Positions 42,056-50,902 are shown, counted from the stretch's first letter. The stretch is 64,000 nt of DNA from Imperialibacter roseus (GCF_032999765.1 NZ_CP136051.1:1712417-1776416); one strand, 5' to 3'. Notes: generated from the sequence alone by a model not told the origin. Program-made: numbers and translations.

Positions 42056-43282
42056 ATGCTAAGTAGAAGAAAACTCATTAAACGCCTTTCAGCCCTGCCT
42101 TTTGTAGGAGGGATCATCGGTGGTGGCGTGCCTCTTGCAGCCATTGCCGCTGCACCTGCAGCCCCTTACCGTGATTACTTTGCCGAGTTAGGCGTGCGCA
42201 CCTTCATTAATGCGGCAGGTACTTACACCGCTATGACTGGCTCTTTGCTAAGAGATGAAATGAAAGACGCTTACAACTACGCCTCGGAGCATTATGTAAT
42301 GCTCGACGAGTTGCAGGATAAAGTAGGCGAGAGAATTGCAAAGTTGCTTAAATGTGAGGCAGCCACGGTCACTTCCGGAGCCTTTTCGGCGATGACTTTC
42401 GGGATGGCAGGCGTGCTCACCGGCATGGATCCCAAAAAAGCAGAGCAGATTCCACACCTGGACGGCACAGGGATGAAAACAGAGGCGATCATTCAGAAGT
42501 CTCACAATATTGGTTATGCTCATGCTGTGCGTAACTGCGGAGTGAAAGTGATTGAGGTGGAGACCAAAGAACAGTTGAAAAAGGCCATCAATAAAAACAC
42601 GGCTTTGATGCTTTTTATCAATGCCTATGAGCCTAATGGACAGATCAATGCAGAAGAATGGCTGAAGACGGGCAAGGAGAATAATATCCCCTGCATGAAC
42701 GACTGTGCGGCTGATGTGCCACCGGTGGAGAATCTGTGGAAGTTCACCCAAATGGGCTATGACCTGGTATGTTTTTCAGGAGGCAAAGGACTGAGAGGCC
42801 CCCAGAGCGCAGGCTTACTGCTCGGTAAAAAAGAACTGATAGCGGCAGCCCGGTTGAGCGCTCCGCCAAGAGGCAATACTGTCGGCAGAGGAATGAAAGT
42901 GAACAAGGAAGAGGTGCTCGGCATGTGGGCTGCACTGGAGGCCTTTGTAAATGGAGACCATGAAAAAGAATGGAAGTTGTGGGAAGGCCAGATCAACCTT
43001 ATTGCCGACTCCGTAAAGGGTATTGATGGACTGACCATCAAAATTCATGTGCCCCCCATTGCCAACCATATTCCTACCCTGGATCTTTCATGGGATACCA
43101 AAAAGGTAAAAATATCAGGCAACGGCCTTAAAGATGTGCTTCGAAGCGGTCACCCGTCGATAGAGGTTGCGGGTGGTGGCGAAAACTCCGTCAGTATCAC
43201 CACCTGGATGATGCGTCCAGGACAGGAAAGAATTGTTGCGGACCGAATCCGTGACGGCCTTGAGAAAGCAGCAGCGGGTTAA
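42056..43282 (+). CDS. SelA-like PLP-dependent enzyme with Tat-like leader (second copy)
   Basis: Paralogue of the preceding gene, 408 aa, colinear along its whole length, with the same leader type (MLSRRKLIKRLSALPFVGG). PLP residues are conserved: CMNDCAADVPP with D216 and CFSGGKGLRGPQSAG with K244. The substrate-side segment around residues 135-160 differs from the first copy, so the two may have different substrates or form a heteromer. A convergent amidohydrolase and RidA gene lie just downstream on the other strand. Confidence 0.85.
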   Translation: MLSRRKLIKRLSALPFVGGIIGGGVPLAAIAAAPAAPYRDYFAELGVRTFINAAGTYTAMTGSLLRDEMKDAYNYASEHYVMLDELQDKVGERIAKLLKCEAATVTSGAFSAMTFGMAGVLTGMDPKKAEQIPHLDGTGMKTEAIIQKSHNIGYAHAVRNCGVKVIEVETKEQLKKAINKNTALMLFINAYEPNGQINAEEWLKTGKENNIPCMNDCAADVPPVENLWKFTQMGYDLVCFSGGKGLRGPQSAGLLLGKKELIAAARLSAPPRGNTVGRGMKVNKEEVLGMWAALEAFVNGDHEKEWKLWEGQINLIADSVKGIDGLTIKIHVPPIANHIPTLDLSWDTKKVKISGNGLKDVLRSGHPSIEVAGGGENSVSITTWMMRPGQERIVADRIRDGLEKAAAG

Positions 43283-43423
43283 GGGCTTTGATTGTAGGTG
43301 TCGGCACGGCAAATTGCCCCTGAGCAAGAGCCGTCAGACACCGGATTCTATTCAAAAATGGTCAGCAGGGTGTGAAGACACACCCTGCGACATGGTATGT
43401 CCACACCCCCGCCTTACATGTAG
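43283..43423. terminator. Hairpins between convergent genes
   Basis: A perfect 9-bp stem, GCAGGGTGT with ACACCCTGC, lies at 43365-43388, and a longer imperfect stem at about 43297-43341 (GTGTCGGCACGGC against GCCGTCAGACAC). T tracts are short, so this may be a bidirectional but weak terminator for the SelA-like and amidohydrolase genes. Confidence 0.45.
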
Positions 43424-44665
43424 TTATCTCGGCAGCACCACAGGGTTAGCGATGCCATTTAAGTCGTAGACGATTCTTCCTCCCTTAATAGTCATTTCGC
43501 ACTCAAACTTTTGTGTGCCCGTTTCTTTATGCCCCCGATAGTCGAAGAAGCCAAAGTTGCCTTTGCGCATATTCAGAATAGCCACGTCGGCAATCGCCCC
43601 CTCGGAAAGGTGCCCGAGCTCCGTTCGCTGGATAACCTGCGCAGGTTTCCAGGTGGAGGCATTGATGACCAGCTCCAAATCCATCCCCATCTGAAGGAAT
43701 TTCGACATCACACTGAGCTGATCTTTCATGGCATTGTTGAAGCTGCCCGCATGGATGTCGGTGCTGATGGTGGTAGGATAGAAACCCGCTTTGATAGCAG
43801 GAATGGCCTGTGAATAGGAAAAGCTTATGCCACCGTACCCCACGTCAAACACAATCCCCCGTTTTTGCGCATCCCAAACAAAAGGTTTCAATTTTTTGGT
43901 AGCCGGATCAACAATAGGTTCTCTCGTATCCAGTTCCCCGAAGGCATGGGTGAAAATATCACCTGGTCTGAGGTGCTTCATAAAAAGGTCTTCGATCGAA
44001 AGAGGAGGGTTGTTCCCGCCAAAATCAACTATCACAGGCATTTTTGCAAGGTTACCTGCTTCTACGGCATTGTCTACCGGCGTCCATTCGGGGCCATTGA
44101 AATGAGCCACTTTAAAGCCTACAATATGTTCCTTATTTGACCGTGCCACAGCAGCAGCCATGCGGGGGTCCATGTCATTCAGGTTCTGCTCGTACACGCC
44201 GCCTCTCATGCCTTCACCAACAATGTTGAGAAACGACAGTACCCTGGTTTGAGAGTTATCAATGATGTTCTCTTTGAATGTAGGGAACGACTTCCAACCG
44301 GATCCTCCTGCGTCCACAATGGTAGTCACACCTACACGAAAGGTGAATCCGTCCGGCATAATAGCCGTCAACCCGTCGCTCAGGTAATGGTCAGGTTGTG
44401 TGCCGAAGAATACGTGTCCGTGTATGTCGATCAGCCCTGGGGTGATGTACATGCCTTTCGCATCTACCACCTGCCTGGCGCCGGTAGCATCGATGGTTTT
44501 GGCTACCCTGGCAATCTTTCCGTCGTGTATGGCAACATCCATCAACTCATTGATGTTGTTTTTGGGGTCAATGACGTGACCTCCTTTGATAACGATTTGG
44601 TAGGGCTGCGCTACGATGCTGGCAGTGACAAAGAAAAAGGCAATAATAGATAAGAAGCGTTTCAT
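43424..44665 (-). CDS. Exported amidohydrolase/deacetylase-family metallohydrolase
   Basis: Metal-dependent hydrolase of the amidohydrolase superfamily (413 aa), in the EF_0837-like amidohydrolase/deacetylase group that is found beside SelA-like enzymes in other bacteria. A Sec signal peptide (MKRFLSIIAFFFVTASIVAQ) is followed by MYITPGLIDIHGHVFFG with H82/H84 as metal ligands, VTTIVDAGGSGWKSFP, VGFKVAHFNG with probable carbamylated Lys, and TISTDIHAGSF with the last ligands. It probably removes an acyl or amide group from a nitrogen-containing substrate. Upstream start at 44719 rejected in favour of the signal peptide. Confidence 0.87.
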   Translation of the reverse strand: MKRFLSIIAFFFVTASIVAQPYQIVIKGGHVIDPKNNINELMDVAIHDGKIARVAKTIDATGARQVVDAKGMYITPGLIDIHGHVFFGTQPDHYLSDGLTAIMPDGFTFRVGVTTIVDAGGSGWKSFPTFKENIIDNSQTRVLSFLNIVGEGMRGGVYEQNLNDMDPRMAAAVARSNKEHIVGFKVAHFNGPEWTPVDNAVEAGNLAKMPVIVDFGGNNPPLSIEDLFMKHLRPGDIFTHAFGELDTREPIVDPATKKLKPFVWDAQKRGIVFDVGYGGISFSYSQAIPAIKAGFYPTTISTDIHAGSFNNAMKDQLSVMSKFLQMGMDLELVINASTWKPAQVIQRTELGHLSEGAIADVAILNMRKGNFGFFDYRGHKETGTQKFECEMTIKGGRIVYDLNGIANPVVLPR

Positions 44666-44733
44666 TGTAGTGGATTCAGGGTGTGAAAAGGAAGCCCGTC
44701 GTCTCACGGCGCCGGGCATTCATAGATAGTATT

Positions 44734-45198
44734 TTAAACGTAGGCGATGCAATCAATCTCCACCAGGGAGTCGCCGGGTACGCCACCGTAGGTTGCCACC
44801 GTGGTTCTCACTGGTGGCTTCGCACCAAACCTGCCTTTGTAAACCTCATTCATGGCTTTGTAGTCATTCAAATCAGCGAGGAAAACACTTACCTTTAGTA
44901 CCTTTTCCATGGAGGATCCTGCTTTGATGAGTTCTTTTTCCAGTTCCTTTAGCACATGATCGGTGTGTGCTTTGATGTCGCCTTCGAAATGTGCCCCTTT
45001 TCCGGCGATAAACACCAGATTACCCATTTGAGTGGAGCCTGAAAATAAAGGCATGTCCTGAAAGGTAGTAATGTTGTTAGCCTTCTTTTCAAGAGTAGCT
45101 GGTGCGGCGTTGGCCGATGAGACGGCTCCAAAACCAGCGAAGCCAGCTATACCGGCAAAAAGTTTTTTCAGGGTAGATCTGCGTTCTAGTTTTTCCAT
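44734..45198 (-). CDS. RidA-family imine deaminase with Tat-like leader
   Basis: RidA hydrolyses the enamine/imine intermediates released by PLP-dependent ammonia-lyases. This one has 154 aa, against about 128 for cytosolic RidA; the extra part is an N-terminal leader, MEKLERRSTLKKLFAGIAGF, with a twin-arginine pattern and a hydrophobic stretch ending in ANAAP. The core keeps STQMGNLVFIAGKG and the carboxylate-binding Arg in PVRTTVATYGG (R131). It lies 68 bp upstream of the amidohydrolase gene on the same strand, in reach of the two SelA-like lyases whose product it could clear. Confidence 0.9.
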   Translation of the reverse strand: MEKLERRSTLKKLFAGIAGFAGFGAVSSANAAPATLEKKANNITTFQDMPLFSGSTQMGNLVFIAGKGAHFEGDIKAHTDHVLKELEKELIKAGSSMEKVLKVSVFLADLNDYKAMNEVYKGRFGAKPPVRTTVATYGGVPGDSLVEIDCIAYV

Positions 45199-45400
45199 GA
45201 TAAGAGTCAGTTTAGCGTTGTATGATTGAGTACATGAGTAATATGACGTACAGCCTCAATTTGAGAAAAAAAAGCGAGAGTTAAAACTCTTATTATTTGT
45301 AAAATAGGGGGTGTGTGCGCAAACATCAGGCTAGCGACTCCAAATTTCGATCGAAGAGTGAAGCGGGAAAGCGGCGATTCAATATGATGAGTTCTGGTTT
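45199..45400. other. Intergenic stretch without a gene
   Basis: About 200 bp, AT-rich. No coding ORF or tRNA. It should carry the RidA promoter. Nothing else supportable. Confidence 0.5.
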
Positions 45401-46282
45401 TTACCTTCCCTGATTAACATACTCTACCTGAATTTGAAGGATTGGTCGTGCACCGCTGGAAAGTGTAAGTGCATTTTTGTCGAGAGCAACCACATACCGG
45501 TTGCTATTCAGACTGTTAACAATCAGTGCGGTAGGCGTCTCGGTGATTGTATAAAGAAGTTTGTGGTTCCTTTTTCTTCTCTGGAATATACTGACCTCTT
45601 TTTTCTCGTCGTCGGCATGAACGTAATACGCCTTTCCTAATGTTAGCTGATTCTCAATCATAGAAACTTCAAAAGGCCGATTGGTTTCTGCTCTGAAAGT
45701 CGAGTTCGATGTTTTCATAATTTCTGCCCTTACTTTGCCCTTTCTGGCAAATGTTGGCCCGCTTTCGCTCAGTGAAAAAGTGAAGTCTTCCTTGTTGTTT
45801 TTGGTTACTTTAGTTTGCTCACCTTCCTGCTCCAGGGTGCGACAAATGGTTGCAGCTTCATCGGCGTCTCTTCCGCTACCCGTGCACAACTGGTCGCCTG
45901 CTTGAACAATAAAATGCTGTCTTTTTTTGGGTTGGCCATCTACACTGCAGTTGGTAGTCTTCAGGGTAAAGTCCCTGCTTTTATCCAGCTTTAAGAGATA
46001 ACCCAGATCGAGGCATAAATTCCTGTTAAGGTCGAAAAACAGACCATTGCTCAGATCGAAGCCAAGGGGGTGGTAGCTCACAGGCTGCTCATGGTATTGA
46101 TCATTTATATAGGAATAAGTTTTTTGTCTGATTAAGTCGGCACGCAGGCTGTACATATCGAAAGCAGGGCGAATGACTAACGGCTCTGGAAGAACTCGTG
46201 ATGCTGAGTCAACCGGAATAATGCGAGGCCCCGTGCAACCGAAAAGGCAGATGATTAATAGCCAGGGTAGTGTGTTTTTCAT
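45401..46282 (-). CDS. Lipoprotein of unknown function
   Basis: A 293-aa lipoprotein with leader MKNTLPWLLIICLFGC (C16) followed by TGPRIIPVDS. The remainder is beta-rich with segments such as FALSNGL-like (LGFDLSNGLFFDLNRNLCLDL), TFSLSESGPTF and TLGKAYYVHADDE. Two further cysteines (NCS and LCTG) might be paired. No enzyme signature recognised. The Met at 46354 is disregarded because the leader starts at 46282. It is divergent from the symporter gene with about 170 bp between. Confidence 0.7.
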   Translation of the reverse strand: MKNTLPWLLIICLFGCTGPRIIPVDSASRVLPEPLVIRPAFDMYSLRADLIRQKTYSYINDQYHEQPVSYHPLGFDLSNGLFFDLNRNLCLDLGYLLKLDKSRDFTLKTTNCSVDGQPKKRQHFIVQAGDQLCTGSGRDADEAATICRTLEQEGEQTKVTKNNKEDFTFSLSESGPTFARKGKVRAEIMKTSNSTFRAETNRPFEVSMIENQLTLGKAYYVHADDEKKEVSIFQRRKRNHKLLYTITETPTALIVNSLNSNRYVVALDKNALTLSSGARPILQIQVEYVNQGR

Positions 46283-46450
46283 AGTTATTGAATGCTGTTG
46301 CGGAAACACCCTCAAGATTTGTACCAAGCGGGGCTTTCGTATCTGCCGAGTCATGCGAAATTAAGGGAAAGCCACTTCGAATAATTGAATGAGGAAGAAA
46401 TATCATTCTGGTGTATATTACCCTTTCGCTTAATAACTACACCTACTTAC

Positions 46451-48028
46451 ATGCTACTTACCTTTTTATCTTTTCTGGCTTTTACGGGTTTCGTCGCTCT
46501 TTTTTCGTGGTACAAACTCCGCAAAGACAAGCTGGACACTCAGGACGGCTACTTCCTCGGAGGCCGCAGCCTTACCGGCGTAGTCATCGCTGGCTCCATG
46601 CTACTTACCAATATTTCTACCGAGCACCTGATAGGGATGAATGGCTCGGCTTACAAAAATGGCTTCATCATCATTGCGTGGGAGGTGACGTCGGCGGTAG
46701 CGCTGGTCATTGGCGCTCTCTACTTCATTCCGACGTTCCTCAAAATGGGCTTGACGACGATCCCGCAATACCTTGAGTACCGCTTTGACCGAATTACGAG
46801 AACGCTGGTGGCTCTTTTCCTGATTGTATCGTTTGTAGTTACCCTGTTGCCGATTGTGCTTTATACTGGCGCTATTAACCTCGAAAGCATCTTTAACGTG
46901 TCTGAAACACTTGGGGTCACTCAGGGGCAGGGGCTGTGGGTGACAGTTATCATAATAGGAGTGATAGGCTCTATTTATGCCATTTTCGGTGGTTTGAAGG
47001 CGGTCGCTTTTTCTGACACCATCAATGGCTTTGGTCTGTTTATAGGAGGTCTGCTGGTGCTTGGGTTTGCTCTTTGGGACATCGGCGATGGCAATATGAT
47101 TGAAGGCCTGAGTAAAGTGTACAAGGCCGCACCTGAGAAGTTCAATGTGATAGGAGCAAAGGATTCGGTGCTGCCATTCGAAACACTCTTTACCGGGTTG
47201 ATGATTAACCAGCTGTACTTCTGGTGCATGAATCAGACCATTATTCAACGGGCTTTTGGGGCAATGAGCCTTGCGGAGGCGCAGAAGGGCCTTTTGTATA
47301 CCGGCGTGCTAAAGCTGCTGGTGCCGTTGATCATTATTTTGCCTGGTGTGATTGGCTTTTACTATTTCGGCGACTCCCTTTACAACAATCAAGATTTGAT
47401 CTATCCCGAGCTCATTAAAAAAGTGTTGCCGGTCGGCCTCACTGGTTTCTTTGCTGCAGTAGTGCTGGGGGCCGTGCTAAGCACGTTTAACAGCGTGCTC
47501 AATAGTACGGCAACCATTTTTAGTTTGGGTATTTATAAGCGGCACCTGAACAAAGACGCTTCTGAGAAACAGCTGGTGTGGATAGGGAAATTGACGTCTA
47601 TCATCCTTGCCGTTTGCGCCATTGTTGCCGCTCCTATGGTGGCTGGAGCTCCAGAAGGATTGTATCAACTTCTGCAGCAGCTCAATGGTATCTTCTTTAT
47701 TCCCATCGCTTCCATTCTTATCGCAGGCCTTTTTATACCCAGAATATCTGCCGTGGGAGCGAAGGCAGCGCTTTTTATTGGTCTGGCTTTTTACATCCTT
47801 ACCAGTTTCATCTTTAAAGTCGATATACACTTCGTGCACCTGTGGGGCATTGAGTTCATCTTAAATATGATAGTGATGTTTGGCGTGTCTTACTTTTACC
47901 CCAATACCAATACGTTTAAACCCGCCGATATTGAGTCGATACAAATGCATCCGTGGAAGTATGCCAGGCATCTCGGGCTGCTTCTGGTAGTACTTACCGT
48001 CGCTATTTACATTTGGCTGGGACAATGA
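46451..48028 (+). CDS. Sodium:solute symporter (SSS/SLC5 family)
   Basis: Secondary transporter of 525 aa with about 13-14 helices. The SSS landmarks are visible: GYFLGGRSLTGVVIAGSMLL near the N-terminus, NISTEHLIGMNGSAY (sodium-site helix) and ALFLGLAFY-like helices further on; the second signature GAVLSTFNSVLNSTATIFSL lies near residue 340. The SLC5 sugar branch (SGLT-like) is the best fit. The next plus-strand gene is a myo-inositol oxygenase, so inositol is a plausible substrate, which is inferred from position. The start is placed at MLLTFLSFL; an earlier Met at 46385 has no support. Confidence 0.92.
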   Translation: MLLTFLSFLAFTGFVALFSWYKLRKDKLDTQDGYFLGGRSLTGVVIAGSMLLTNISTEHLIGMNGSAYKNGFIIIAWEVTSAVALVIGALYFIPTFLKMGLTTIPQYLEYRFDRITRTLVALFLIVSFVVTLLPIVLYTGAINLESIFNVSETLGVTQGQGLWVTVIIIGVIGSIYAIFGGLKAVAFSDTINGFGLFIGGLLVLGFALWDIGDGNMIEGLSKVYKAAPEKFNVIGAKDSVLPFETLFTGLMINQLYFWCMNQTIIQRAFGAMSLAEAQKGLLYTGVLKLLVPLIIILPGVIGFYYFGDSLYNNQDLIYPELIKKVLPVGLTGFFAAVVLGAVLSTFNSVLNSTATIFSLGIYKRHLNKDASEKQLVWIGKLTSIILAVCAIVAAPMVAGAPEGLYQLLQQLNGIFFIPIASILIAGLFIPRISAVGAKAALFIGLAFYILTSFIFKVDIHFVHLWGIEFILNMIVMFGVSYFYPNTNTFKPADIESIQMHPWKYARHLGLLLVVLTVAIYIWLGQ

Positions 48029-48062
48029 ATTGGTTTAGAATCTCGGTTTGAATTATTATCTT

Positions 48063-48193
48063 CAACGTCGTTTAGTTAAGAGGCTCGGTTTCCCGATTCT
48101 GTTTTACCCCTGTCCCTGAAGGGCGAAGAATGGTCGTTAGCATACCCCTTTAGGGAATAAAAGGGTAATAAGGCTCTTAACTAAACAACATTG
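48063..48193. repeat. 131-bp palindromic element
   Basis: The ends are a 20-bp inverted repeat with two mismatches (CAACGTCGTTTAGTTAAGAG at 48063 and its complement ending at 48193), including 13 perfect bases. Inner arms (TTACCCCTGTCCCTGAAGGG against CCCTTTAGGGAATAAAAGGG) pair again, so the entire stretch folds as one long hairpin. It may be a MITE-like element or a transcript-end structure between symporter and inositol oxygenase. No ORF. Confidence 0.6.
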
Positions 48194-48222
48194 TTAATAT
48201 CTTAGTAAAAATTTAAGCACCC

Positions 48223-49080
48223 ATGAAGGACGTTACACCTCATCAAATGGAAGAGCTTTGGGAGGAAGATCTTTTAGAAAGATACCCCGAAGAAGGAAAA
48301 CCTGCCAAGGCAAAAGAGGAATTCAGAAACTACGATGATCCCGCCAGAGATACGGTAAGAGAATTTTACCGGGTCAACCACATCCATCAGACCTATGATT
48401 TTGTGATGGCAAAGGAAAAGGAGTTTCTCAAGTTTGATAAAAGGGAAATGAAGCTCTGGGATGCTGTAGAATTTCTGAATACCCTGGTAGACGATTCCGA
48501 CCCTGACACCGATCTTGATCAAACACAGCACCTGCTGCAAACTTCTGAAGCCATTCGTGCCGATGGGCACCCCGACTGGTTTGTGTTGACAGGCTTTCTT
48601 CACGACCTGGGAAAGGTGCTTTGCCTCTTTGGTGAGCCTCAGTGGTGTGTGGTGGGTGATACGTTTCCAGTGGGCTGCAAGCATTCCGACAAGATCGTTT
48701 ACCCAGAGTTTTTCAAGGATAACGCTGATACTTATAACGAGCGCTTCAATACCAAGTATGGTGTTTACGAACCAAATTGTGGGTTGGACAATGTGCACCT
48801 TTCATGGGGGCATGATGAATACATTTACCAGATCATGAAGGACTATCTTCCGCAGGAAGGACTGGCAATGCTTCGTTATCACAGCTTTTACTCGCAGCAC
48901 AGGGAGAATGCCTACGAGCACCTGATGAACAAGGATGATCATAAGTTGTTTGAGTGGGTGAATAAATTCAATCCGTACGACTTATACTCAAAGGCTGCCA
49001 CTCCTCCGAATGTGAAGGAGTTGAGACCCTATTACGAAGACCTGGCGTCGAAATATCTACCAGATACTTTGAAGTTTTAG
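48223..49080 (+). CDS. Myo-inositol oxygenase
   Basis: Diiron oxygenase that opens myo-inositol with O2 to D-glucuronate, 285 aa, the same length as the mammalian enzyme. The diiron ligands known for MIOX can be placed: H116 (GHPDWF), H127/D128 (FLHDLGK), H197 (SWGHDEY), H220 (RYHSFY) and D253 (NPYDLYSK). The Lys in HDLGK and the D.FPVGC substrate-lid region are conserved (TFPVGCKHSDKIVY). It follows a sodium:solute symporter, consistent with inositol uptake and oxidation, and is followed by its own terminator. Bacterial MIOX is uncommon outside some Bacteroidota and a few others. Confidence 0.95.
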   Translation: MKDVTPHQMEELWEEDLLERYPEEGKPAKAKEEFRNYDDPARDTVREFYRVNHIHQTYDFVMAKEKEFLKFDKREMKLWDAVEFLNTLVDDSDPDTDLDQTQHLLQTSEAIRADGHPDWFVLTGFLHDLGKVLCLFGEPQWCVVGDTFPVGCKHSDKIVYPEFFKDNADTYNERFNTKYGVYEPNCGLDNVHLSWGHDEYIYQIMKDYLPQEGLAMLRYHSFYSQHRENAYEHLMNKDDHKLFEWVNKFNPYDLYSKAATPPNVKELRPYYEDLASKYLPDTLKF

Positions 49081-49100
49081 TGAACGAAATTAGCAATATT

Positions 49101-49128
49101 AAACCGGGGCTCACCTCCGGTTTTTTTT
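49101..49128 (+). terminator. Terminator of the inositol oxygenase gene
   Basis: AAACCGG with CCGGTTT around a short GC loop, followed by eight T. It lies 20 bp after the stop at 49080. Confidence 0.85.
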
Positions 49129-49138
49129 ATTTTACCCT

Positions 49139-50875
49139 ATGAAGAATCTGTTATTATTATTTGCTGCCGCCTTTTCAGTTGGAGCACTTTCAGGATGCGA
49201 AGAGCCTGAGCAGAAACGCCCCAACATCCTTCTGGTGCTTACGGACGACCAGGGGTGGGGCGATCTGGCCTTTCACGGTAACGACAGCATCGATACACCA
49301 CACCTTGATTGGCTGGCACAGCATGCCACAGAGTTTACAAGATTCTACGTTTCTCCGGTTTGCGCCCCTACAAGAGCAAGCATCCTTACTGGCCGCTATC
49401 ACCTGGCTACCGGAACTTCATGGGTAACCCACCGAATGGAAGTCATGCGTGAGGAGGAAGTGACAATCGCCGAGGTGATGAAGGCTGCCGGTTATCGCAC
49501 AGGGCTGTTCGGAAAGTGGCACAATGGCAAGCAGTACCCGCACGACCCGCTAGGGCAGGGCTTTCAAGAGTTTTTCGGCTTCAAGGAAGGCCACTTTAAT
49601 AACTACTTTGACGCTGTGCTCACCCATAACTTTGAGGAGGTAAAAACACAAGGATACATGGCTAATGTGCTGGCAGACAAAGCCATGGAGTTTATGGCCA
49701 GCGATGGCCCCTTTTTGTGCATGCTGACGCTCAATACACCTCATGGACCTTTTCAGGTGCCCGACGAGTATTTTGATAAGTATGCGGCGATGGGATTGAG
49801 CAACAAGGATGCGGCCGTGTATGGAATGGTCGAGAACATTGATGACATCATGGGGCGTTTGCTTGATCATTTGAATGCTATTCAGAAAGAGGAAGAAACG
49901 ATCGTTATTTTTATGACAGATAATGGTCCCAACGGCGTGCGTTACAACGGCGGCTTCAAAGGTATCAAAGCACACGTAGATGAAGGGGGAGTGAGGGTGC
50001 CCTTTTTGATCCGATATCCAAGATTGGGCTGGGACAAAGGGGCGAAGATTGAAAAGATGGCAGGCCATATCGATATTCTACCCACACTAGCTGAGCTGAC
50101 TGGGGTTGTGCTGCCCGATAGTTTGAATATTCATGGAAAGAGTTTGCTTCCAATGACTGATTCGGCGCCGGGCCGGCCCGACCGGAAGTTTTACACGCAC
50201 CAGGTGATTCGTGAAATGGATACCATTCCTTCGGCGGTTCGAACCGATCAGTATTTGTTGACCATGAAGCCTAATGAAACGGCTCTTTACGACCTGTTGG
50301 CCGATCCGTACCAAAAGCAGAATATTATCGATTCGCTACCAGAGCTGGCGGCAAATATGCAGGCAGACTATCGGAATTGGTTTAGTGAAGTAACCAAAAA
50401 AGGAACAACGCCGGAGCCCATCCAGGTAGGCCATTCTGGCGTGCCGGAAGTGGAGTTGCCTGCACCTGATGTGTTTGCTAAAGAAGCGGTAGAATTTAAA
50501 GGAGGGATGGGCTGGGCCAACGACTGGTTCACCGGCGTGAACAATGAGTCAAAAGCTATCTGGGATTTGCTGGCGGTAGACACAGCCACCTATGCGGTGT
50601 ATGTGGAAATGGCATGTGAAACAGCAGCCCCTTTTAATGTTCGCATTTCGCTTGGAAGCGAGGTTGTTCAAAAAGAAGTTTCCGCAAGCCTTTCGGCTCC
50701 GCAGCTCGAAAGCCCCGATCGTGAAGACCGGGGAGAGGTATATGAAAGAAAATGGCCACTGGTATTTGCAGGCAACCTGAAAGTAAGTCCGGGAAGTGGC
50801 GAACTAAGTGTCAGTGTTAACGGTTTTTCTGGAAGCAGCCTGGAGATTAAGTCAATCAGGTTGAGGATGTTATAA
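49139..50875 (+). CDS. Arylsulfatase-type lipoprotein sulfatase
   Basis: Type I formylglycine sulfatase, 578 aa. The motif is C75-A-P77-T-R79 with ASILTGRY after it; LTDDQGWGDLAFHG holds the metal-binding Asp residues and MTDNGPNGVRYNGGFKGIKA the later ligands. The lipoprotein leader ends LSGC (C20). The last 120 residues are a separate beta-sandwich-like domain (GGMGWANDWFTG onward), seen in sulfatases of the N-acetylglucosamine/galactosamine or steryl type. Substrate unknown. A terminator hairpin precedes it and tRNA-Pro follows. No other glycan-degrading gene is adjacent. Confidence 0.92.
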   Translation: MKNLLLLFAAAFSVGALSGCEEPEQKRPNILLVLTDDQGWGDLAFHGNDSIDTPHLDWLAQHATEFTRFYVSPVCAPTRASILTGRYHLATGTSWVTHRMEVMREEEVTIAEVMKAAGYRTGLFGKWHNGKQYPHDPLGQGFQEFFGFKEGHFNNYFDAVLTHNFEEVKTQGYMANVLADKAMEFMASDGPFLCMLTLNTPHGPFQVPDEYFDKYAAMGLSNKDAAVYGMVENIDDIMGRLLDHLNAIQKEEETIVIFMTDNGPNGVRYNGGFKGIKAHVDEGGVRVPFLIRYPRLGWDKGAKIEKMAGHIDILPTLAELTGVVLPDSLNIHGKSLLPMTDSAPGRPDRKFYTHQVIREMDTIPSAVRTDQYLLTMKPNETALYDLLADPYQKQNIIDSLPELAANMQADYRNWFSEVTKKGTTPEPIQVGHSGVPEVELPAPDVFAKEAVEFKGGMGWANDWFTGVNNESKAIWDLLAVDTATYAVYVEMACETAAPFNVRISLGSEVVQKEVSASLSAPQLESPDREDRGEVYERKWPLVFAGNLKVSPGSGELSVSVNGFSGSSLEIKSIRLRML

Positions 50876-50902
50876 TGATTGATGAATTAAAGTGAAAAAA
50901 GT

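Noticed and set aside
40771-43282. Selenocysteine synthase (selA) as function of the SelA-like pair
   Set aside because: Two copies with export leaders, no selB, selD or tRNA-Sec nearby; the neighbours RidA and amidohydrolase point to catabolism.
46601-47248. Minus-strand ORF of 215 codons inside the symporter gene
   Set aside because: Shadow of the SSS transporter; no domain or leader.
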